From: Rhizocola hellebori
GTDB taxonomy: Bacteria > Actinomycetota > Actinomycetes > Mycobacteriales > Micromonosporaceae
DNA: 64,000 bases
Reading direction: 5' to 3'
Assembly (NCBI RefSeq): GCF_016862955.1
Contig: NZ_BONY01000008.1
Location: forward strand, 1 to 64,000
Under the pieces are notes generated by a model, which was not told where the DNA came from, searched no databases, and saw only the letters and a list, made by a program, of their open reading frames with translations. Position numbers and translations under genes: made by a program. Positions 58,805 to 64,000 of the stretch are shown one piece after another (the stretch's first letter is position 1; each line of letters starts with the position of its first letter).

Positions 58805-61800
58805 ATGATTGAGCTCACCGGGCGGGTTGTCGTCGAGGGGTCGGGCTCTGCGGCCGCTGGAGTGGTCGTGGAGGTCTTCGACCTGTCGCGTAGTGGTGCG
58901 GTTGGGGCGGCGACGCTCGCGGAGGGCGATGCCGATGAGGTGACGAGCCAGGTGAGCCTGGGCTCGGACATCACCGGCTCCGCAGGCGAATTCAAAATAG
59001 TGCTCCCCGCCGACGGGACAGGCTCGCCGATGCGACTGGCGGTGGCGCTGCTCGCGCCCGACCGGGTGTCGTCGCGCGGTGGAAGCGAGCTGCTGCACCT
59101 TGTCCGCCGGGTGCGCATCGCCGGGCCGGGCACGCACCGGATGCTCATCACGGTGCCGGCCGAGGCGCTGCGCGGCGTGCCCACCATTCAGCCTGGCGGC
59201 ACCGACGCCGGCGCAGGGCGGTCGGTGCGCGGGCTGGCGGCCGAGCGGGCGCGGACTCAGGCCGAGGTCCGCGATGCGGTGGCGGTGGTGCGCCGCAAGG
59301 CGGCGACGAAGTCCAGGACGCGCCGGGCGACGATCAGCAAAGAGGTGACTGACGCGCTGTTCGAGCGCGCGGTCGGCCCGCTGCGATTGCCCAACAACAA
59401 GCTCCCGGACGCCGTCGTCCCGCCCGGCAAATCGGTCGCCGAACGGATGCGCGGCCTGCTCGACGCGGCGCTGAGGAACAGGGCCACCCAGGTCACCATC
59501 AACACACTGGTCGATGTGACCGATCGCGACGCGGCGAATCTTCTCGATGCCTCTGGTAACCCGTTGCCGGCCGTGTCCTCGGCGGACATCGAGGCGCTGC
59601 TGTTCGGGCCGCGGCACACCGAGGGGCCGGCGACCCGGTTCCGGCGCGACGTGGTCTCGGTGGGATGCCGTGACCGGGAGCCACCTTACGAACGCTGCGG
59701 CGAGGGCGAGGAGGGCGACGGCAACGGAGGTGGCGGCACACCCGCCGCGACACCCGCGGAGGCGACTCTCGCTGACATCAACAGATCCGTCGCTGCCCTG
59801 CTCAACTCGCCCGATATGGTCGGCCTGCCGCTCGACGCGAGCATCGGCCGGGCCACGGCGGACTCGGTGGGCAAGGACCTTACGGGGCTGTTCCTGCGCG
59901 ACGGCCCGTCCGACACGGTGGCCGAGTTCGACTTCGAGCGGCTGTTTCTCGCCTCCGACCTCGTCGTGCGGCACAAGCCGGACAGGTGGCTGGTGGACTC
60001 GATCACCGACCTCGTGATGGCCATGGAGGACATGGGCGGCGACCTGACGCCCCATCGTGCCGCAGGCAAGGACGTCATTGATGCGGTGACCGACGAAGCC
60101 GCATTGCTGGCCGCCGCCAATCCCCTCGAATCACCTTCCGTGGTACCGGGTGTGCTGGCGCTGTCGTTACCGAACCCTCTGGACACGGTGACCGATCTGG
60201 CCAAAGGCGCGGCCGGCTCTCTGGCGGGCGTTTTCGGCAGTGGTCACTCCGATGGTCACGGCGATAGCGGTCAATATATTGCGGAAACCGGGAACAAACG
60301 CCAGCGCACCGGCGACCGGTTTGCCGATGTGCATTGGTTCCTCAGAAAGCTGCGGCAGCTGCGCCAAGCCGACTACGGTTTCACCGCCTTCGGCGCCGAC
60401 GGATCAGGGCCGGCGGTCACCTACGGTCTGCTGCTCACCTATCGGCAGGAGTGGCGGCCACAGGGCCACCAGGTCGGCGAGCTGGTCAAGTCGATCCCGC
60501 TCGCCCCGAAGTCGTCGATCAAATACTCGATGCGGCGCAAGACCGGACGGACCTATCAGGACAAGAGAGCTGAAGCCAGCGAGTCGACCTACAGCAGCGA
60601 GTCGCAGGACGTGCAGCGCGATATTGCGAAGATAGTCCGCAACACCAAGCTGGAGACCAACTTCAGCCTCACCAACGAGTCCGGCGGCGGGGTTCCCGGC
60701 GCCGCGTCGACCTCCACCACAAGCGTGTGGACAGTCGGCGCCATGCGCTCGTCGGAGGCGACGAAGGAGGCGTTTCGCGAAGCGACCCGCAAGCAGAGCG
60801 AAGCGCTCAAGCGCACGATCTCCACCGAGATCACCGTGACCGCCACGACCGAGGAGGAGTTCTCGGAGACCAGCGAGGTGGTGAACCCGAACGACGAGCT
60901 CGTCGTGACCTACCTCTTCTACGAGCTGCAGCGGCGCTTCGAGGTTTCCGAGCGGCTGGTGAAGGTGACGCCGATAGTCCTTGTGGCGCATGACCTGCCT
61001 GACCCGAGCGAGATCGACGAAACCTGGCTGGTGCGCCATGGCTGGATCGTGCGCCGGGTCCTTCTCGACCCCGATTTCGTAGCTGCGATGGACTATGCGA
61101 CCTCCGGCAGGTTGCTCGCCGACCGAGGCATCGCCATCGAACTGGAGGCGCACCTGAACCGGCAGGACGGCATCGTCGCCGAGCTGGGCCGCCAGCTGAA
61201 GATTCTGCGCTCACCGTTTCCGCTGCCCGATCCCAGAAACGTGTTCGAACAGCTGCGAGTCCGCATCTACGACGAGAAACACCCAGGCTGGCGCAACGAC
61301 GAGCAGCGCGTGCGAGAGGTCTTCGGCGACGACGTCGCGCAGCGGATGGCCGAGCGCCGGCAGACGGCCGAGCAGATCGAGTCAGAGCTGAAAACCGAAG
61401 TGGCCCAACTGGAGCGCGCCACAGAAGCGTACAACCGGGCCTATGCCACCTACGCCACCGAAGCGATACAGGTGGAACGCCTGCTGCTGCACATCAAGGA
61501 CAACATCATCTACTACCAGCAGGCGCTGCTGAACCACGAGAACCCCGATCAGCGCTTCCTGCGCCTGCGGGACGTGACCGTGCCGCGAGTGCAGGGCACG
61601 GTCACCTATGCGGCGAGCGCGTCGGGCCAGCCGCCGCGCGCTCCCACCTGGCTATCGCCGCTGAACGTCACCGCCACCTGCAACCTGCGGCTGGACGGCA
61701 GCCAGCGGCTCAACGAGGTGGCTGACCTGGCGATGCCGCTGGGCTACGTCGGCAATGCTATGGTGTTTCCGGTTCAGGCGTGGAATCCACTCGTGACGTT

Positions 61801-62236
61801 CCTTCTCGCGCCGTTCTCCAACGCGGTCACCGGAGTGAGCGATCCGGGTGACCGCGACAACGTCACGCTCGCCGAATTCGAGCGCCTTGTCTGCTGCCTC
61901 AAGGACCACCTCCCCGCACGTGAATTCAGCAAACTGAAACCGGCCATCGACGCGGCCTGGCAGGCACGCACAGCCGACCCGAAGCCCGACAGCCAGCGCA
62001 TCGTGATCCCGACCGACAGCCTTTACATCGAATGCCTGCCGGGTGCGCGCCCGCTGCTTGAGGACTTCAAGCTCAGACATCGCGCGCTCGACGTGCAGCA
62101 GGCGGCCGCGGACCTGGTCACGAAACGACTTGAACAGCTGCGCCTGGCAGCCCGATTGATCGAGGGCGTGCTGGACGATCCCGACACGGAGAAGGTCATC
62201 ATCAGGGACGCCTCCCCCATCGTCGTCGACACCTAA
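58805..62236 (+). CDS. Very large unrecognised protein
   Basis: 1143 aa, no signal peptide or membrane helix. ATG 58805 (TTG 58802 also possible) has no ribosome-binding site; TAAAGT at 58791-58796 is a -10-like element placed for a leaderless mRNA. The N-terminus (ELTGRVVVEGSGSAAAGVVV) resembles a carboxypeptidase-regulatory-like beta-sandwich. An acidic Gly linker follows near residue 300 (GEEGDGNGGGG), then a Ser/Thr/Glu-rich helical middle (about 560-720), a coiled coil (about 855-892) and a C-terminal segment SLYIECLPGARPLLEDFKLR. No catalytic motif is seen. The next gene starts 9 bp later on the same strand, so the two probably act together. Function unknown. Confidence 0.8.
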   Translation: MIELTGRVVVEGSGSAAAGVVVEVFDLSRSGAVGAATLAEGDADEVTSQVSLGSDITGSAGEFKIVLPADGTGSPMRLAVALLAPDRVSSRGGSELLHLVRRVRIAGPGTHRMLITVPAEALRGVPTIQPGGTDAGAGRSVRGLAAERARTQAEVRDAVAVVRRKAATKSRTRRATISKEVTDALFERAVGPLRLPNNKLPDAVVPPGKSVAERMRGLLDAALRNRATQVTINTLVDVTDRDAANLLDASGNPLPAVSSADIEALLFGPRHTEGPATRFRRDVVSVGCRDREPPYERCGEGEEGDGNGGGGTPAATPAEATLADINRSVAALLNSPDMVGLPLDASIGRATADSVGKDLTGLFLRDGPSDTVAEFDFERLFLASDLVVRHKPDRWLVDSITDLVMAMEDMGGDLTPHRAAGKDVIDAVTDEAALLAAANPLESPSVVPGVLALSLPNPLDTVTDLAKGAAGSLAGVFGSGHSDGHGDSGQYIAETGNKRQRTGDRFADVHWFLRKLRQLRQADYGFTAFGADGSGPAVTYGLLLTYRQEWRPQGHQVGELVKSIPLAPKSSIKYSMRRKTGRTYQDKRAEASESTYSSESQDVQRDIAKIVRNTKLETNFSLTNESGGGVPGAASTSTTSVWTVGAMRSSEATKEAFREATRKQSEALKRTISTEITVTATTEEEFSETSEVVNPNDELVVTYLFYELQRRFEVSERLVKVTPIVLVAHDLPDPSEIDETWLVRHGWIVRRVLLDPDFVAAMDYATSGRLLADRGIAIELEAHLNRQDGIVAELGRQLKILRSPFPLPDPRNVFEQLRVRIYDEKHPGWRNDEQRVREVFGDDVAQRMAERRQTAEQIESELKTEVAQLERATEAYNRAYATYATEAIQVERLLLHIKDNIIYYQQALLNHENPDQRFLRLRDVTVPRVQGTVTYAASASGQPPRAPTWLSPLNVTATCNLRLDGSQRLNEVADLAMPLGYVGNAMVFPVQAWNPLVTFLLAPFSNAVTGVSDPGDRDNVTLAEFERLVCCLKDHLPAREFSKLKPAIDAAWQARTADPKPDSQRIVIPTDSLYIECLPGARPLLEDFKLRHRALDVQQAAADLVTKRLEQLRLAARLIEGVLDDPDTEKVIIRDASPIVVDT

Positions 62237-62245
62237 GACACGACG

Positions 62246-63802
62246 ATGGGCAAACCTGAGGACGAGCGCGGCACCGCCGGCCGCGGCGTGGGCGGCACGT
62301 TAGTCGATCCCGTCGGCGTGCGAGCCGGCGCGGGCGTTGACCGGCCGCCCCGGGGACGCCCGCCGGGCGGGACAGGTGCATCGCCGCCGCGGAAACCGCC
62401 CATGTCTACGCCACCGGTGCCGTTCTGGCTCAACGGCATCCCGGAGCCAAAACACGTGCAGGGCCAGATCTGGGACATCAACGTTCGCGGCCATGGACCG
62501 GTCTGGGTCGGGCCGTGGAATGAGCTCAAAGCCTTCAACAAAGCAAAAGGCCTGGGTTTGGTGGCCGCCCACATCGTCGGACGCGAACATCTTCTCGACG
62601 TCGGATCCCGGATCCACGGAGACAGGGCGCCGTGTGTCGCGGTGGAAGGGCCGCGGCACGACCTGTGGACCAAACAGGTTGGCGATATTCAGTTCCGCGT
62701 TTTCGCTGGGCGTAAAACCAAAACGCATCTTCGCGCATCAATCACGCGCAGCGAGGTGGCCTGGCTCTATGCGACCGTCTATTCCGAACATCCAGAGTTG
62801 ATTCGCATCAGCCGCAACATCCTCGGCCTCAAAGCGCCGCCAACGCCGAAACGTCCACCCGCCAAGGCAATCCCGCCTCCGAAGAGCGCGGCGCCTACCG
62901 AGCGCGCAGGTAAGACCGGCGGAAAGAAGCTTCGCAGCCTGCCCCTCGACCCCGACAAGCTGGGCCGGGGAGACGCATCGCGGAAGGCAGAGGTCAAGTC
63001 GGCCGGCGTCGCCGTGGCCATCGCCGGTGCGAACTTCATCCTGAACGTCATCATCGATTACACCAGCGCACAGCGGATGAATGAGGAGGTCAAGAGACGC
63101 GAGCCGATTATCAACCGCCAGCGGGCCGAACAGCCGGAGCTTGGCATGCTGCTCGTCTTCGTGTTCCACGGCGCCCGCCAGGACCCGGAGTCGGGGCTTT
63201 CCGTGTCCGGCCGCTTCGTGCGTCTTGAGACCAGCCGCGGCCACACCGAGCACGAAGCCAGACAGCGCTGGGCCGAGACTCCACGCCTCGAGCCCCGGGT
63301 AGATGAAACCCATGAGTTTCGCTGGTACGAGCCGCTGAAGGAGCCGTCGCTTCAGCAGCTGTCCACACCCTTCCCCAAGATCGGCGCGGCTCGTTTCGCC
63401 GACGAACGCAAGGTTCGGTTCCAGACACTGGAGTTCAGCGCGGCCTCCGGTTTCGACGCCGAGAAGGTGCTCGGCCCGGAGGACCTGTCCCAATTCGGCC
63501 CGTATCCGATGATCGCCATGCAGGTGCCCGAGGCGATCGACTATGTGTTGTTCGGACGGATCCGAGAGAAGAAGCTGGCCGTATCCACCCGCAAGGACCA
63601 GCGGGAAAGTCCCGTTGCGGTCCTGATCCTCGACGACGGCACGGCTGTGGTGCCGGTCTGGCCCGCCAGCAAAAACACCGCAAAGCTGTTCGCCGCTTTG
63701 CCCGGAATCGATGACAAAATCGGCGCACTGAGGCACATGATCAATAATGAAATGATCAGGTGGGTCAGGCCCGAATGGATAGTCGTGACCCCGGCGGCTT
63801 AG
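62246..63802 (+). CDS. Unrecognised 518-aa partner of the large protein
   Basis: 518 aa. A Pro/Gly-rich disordered N-terminus (about 1-55) is followed by a folded domain containing LVAAHIVGREHLLD and VEGPRHDLWTKQV, His-containing patterns that could be nuclease-like or metal-binding, although I cannot assign them. A Pro/Lys-rich linker leads to one hydrophobic segment (about 253-272, AGVAVAIAGANFILNVIID) and a C-terminal domain of about 240 residues (LGMLLVFVFHGARQD ... PVAVLILDDGTAVVP). The layout (linkers between domains, partner 9 bp upstream) recalls toxins or secreted effectors, but that is speculation. Its end overlaps the convergent acetyltransferase gene by 4 bp. Confidence 0.75.
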   Translation: MGKPEDERGTAGRGVGGTLVDPVGVRAGAGVDRPPRGRPPGGTGASPPRKPPMSTPPVPFWLNGIPEPKHVQGQIWDINVRGHGPVWVGPWNELKAFNKAKGLGLVAAHIVGREHLLDVGSRIHGDRAPCVAVEGPRHDLWTKQVGDIQFRVFAGRKTKTHLRASITRSEVAWLYATVYSEHPELIRISRNILGLKAPPTPKRPPAKAIPPPKSAAPTERAGKTGGKKLRSLPLDPDKLGRGDASRKAEVKSAGVAVAIAGANFILNVIIDYTSAQRMNEEVKRREPIINRQRAEQPELGMLLVFVFHGARQDPESGLSVSGRFVRLETSRGHTEHEARQRWAETPRLEPRVDETHEFRWYEPLKEPSLQQLSTPFPKIGAARFADERKVRFQTLEFSAASGFDAEKVLGPEDLSQFGPYPMIAMQVPEAIDYVLFGRIREKKLAVSTRKDQRESPVAVLILDDGTAVVPVWPASKNTAKLFAALPGIDDKIGALRHMINNEMIRWVRPEWIVVTPAA

Positions 63803-64000
63803 GCAGCGGCCGGGGACCTCATGCCGAGCCACTGCTCGGCGTCCCAGGCCTCGAACCGCTCCACCTCAAGGAAGCCCAGCTTCGCCGCGAGGCGCATCGA
63901 GCCGACGTTGGCGCTCTGGGTGGTGAGCACCACGGGCTCGCCGGGAAGCACACCGGCGAGCCAGCGCAGCGCCGCCGCGCACGCCTCGGCGGCGTACCCG
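63799..64000 (-). CDS. C-terminal part of a GNAT acetyltransferase (runs off the window)
   Basis: The last 66 codons of a minus-strand gene; its 5' part lies beyond the window edge. The readable part has the acetyl-CoA-binding helix region (GYAAEACAAALRWLAG) and the family end LTTQSANVGSMRLAAKLGF, typical of RimJ/RimL-like GNAT proteins. The stop TAA lies at 63799-63801. Confidence 0.75.
   Translation of the reverse strand, partial: GYAAEACAAALRWLAGVLPGEPVVLTTQSANVGSMRLAAKLGFLEVERFEAWDAEQWLGMRSPAAA

Overview
The window is a high-GC actinobacterial chromosome segment. Evidence: about 70% G+C over most of its length, GTG starts, SARP/BTAD regulators, Tat and Sec exported hydrolases, a DUF6131-type mini membrane protein and a CGNR regulator. 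The mix (RHS/LamG toxin, CBM2 esterase, streptogrisin-like protease) suggests a filamentous, soil-type actinomycete, perhaps of the Micromonosporaceae; this placement is an impression, not a test. No rRNA, tRNA, CRISPR array, transposase or integrase was recognised.

Layout. 1-6.5 kb: an aldehyde/isoquinoline-type molybdenum hydroxylase (iorA-iorB), an FtsX/ATPase ABC exporter, and a cyclic-nucleotide-binding-domain gene whose start codon seems lost. 6.6-14.3 kb: a secreted subtilisin with a VCBS-like tail, a Tat amidase, a small secreted protein, a SARP regulator behind a two-component system, and a secreted alpha/beta-hydrolase of the tripeptidyl aminopeptidase type. 14.5-30.3 kb: a polymorphic-toxin locus with a 3750-residue RHS/LamG/Hint protein, a compositionally foreign C-terminal tip with a GIY-YIG-like pattern, small downstream ORFs likely to include immunity genes, and a divergent SARP-NTPase-TPR regulator. 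The shared promoter region carries two 11-bp-spaced direct repeats of the kind SARPs bind. 30.4-37 kb: a GTPase / C-anchored protein / cation-proton antiporter operon, a signal-less M15-like cell-wall enzyme behind a tiny ORF, and a membrane NTPase with repeats. 37-40.6 kb: a streptogrisin-like protease and a coupled pair, a TROVE/VWA (Ro60-like) protein with a partner ending in a Fis-type helix-turn-helix. 40.8-58.7 kb: mostly exported or housekeeping genes (SGNH esterase with CBM2, second subtilisin, ChaA-type antiporter, DinB-like protein, PQQ propeller, phosphoesterase, CGNR regulator, M14 carboxypeptidase, SMP-30-like propeller, a three-repeat cysteine protein, a GT-A glycosyltransferase, a CHAP/peptidoglycan-binding protein). 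58.8-64 kb: two very large unrecognised proteins in tandem, then the end of a GNAT acetyltransferase.

The most notable systems are (i) the RHS locus, where the catalytic Cys1 of the Hint domain is replaced by Trp and the promoter looks SARP-controlled; (ii) the TROVE/VWA + Fis-HTH pair, which recalls RNA-repair/RNP modules; and (iii) the 1143-aa + 518-aa pair at the right end, for which I recognise no complete family. All functional statements come from reading motifs; no database search was possible.
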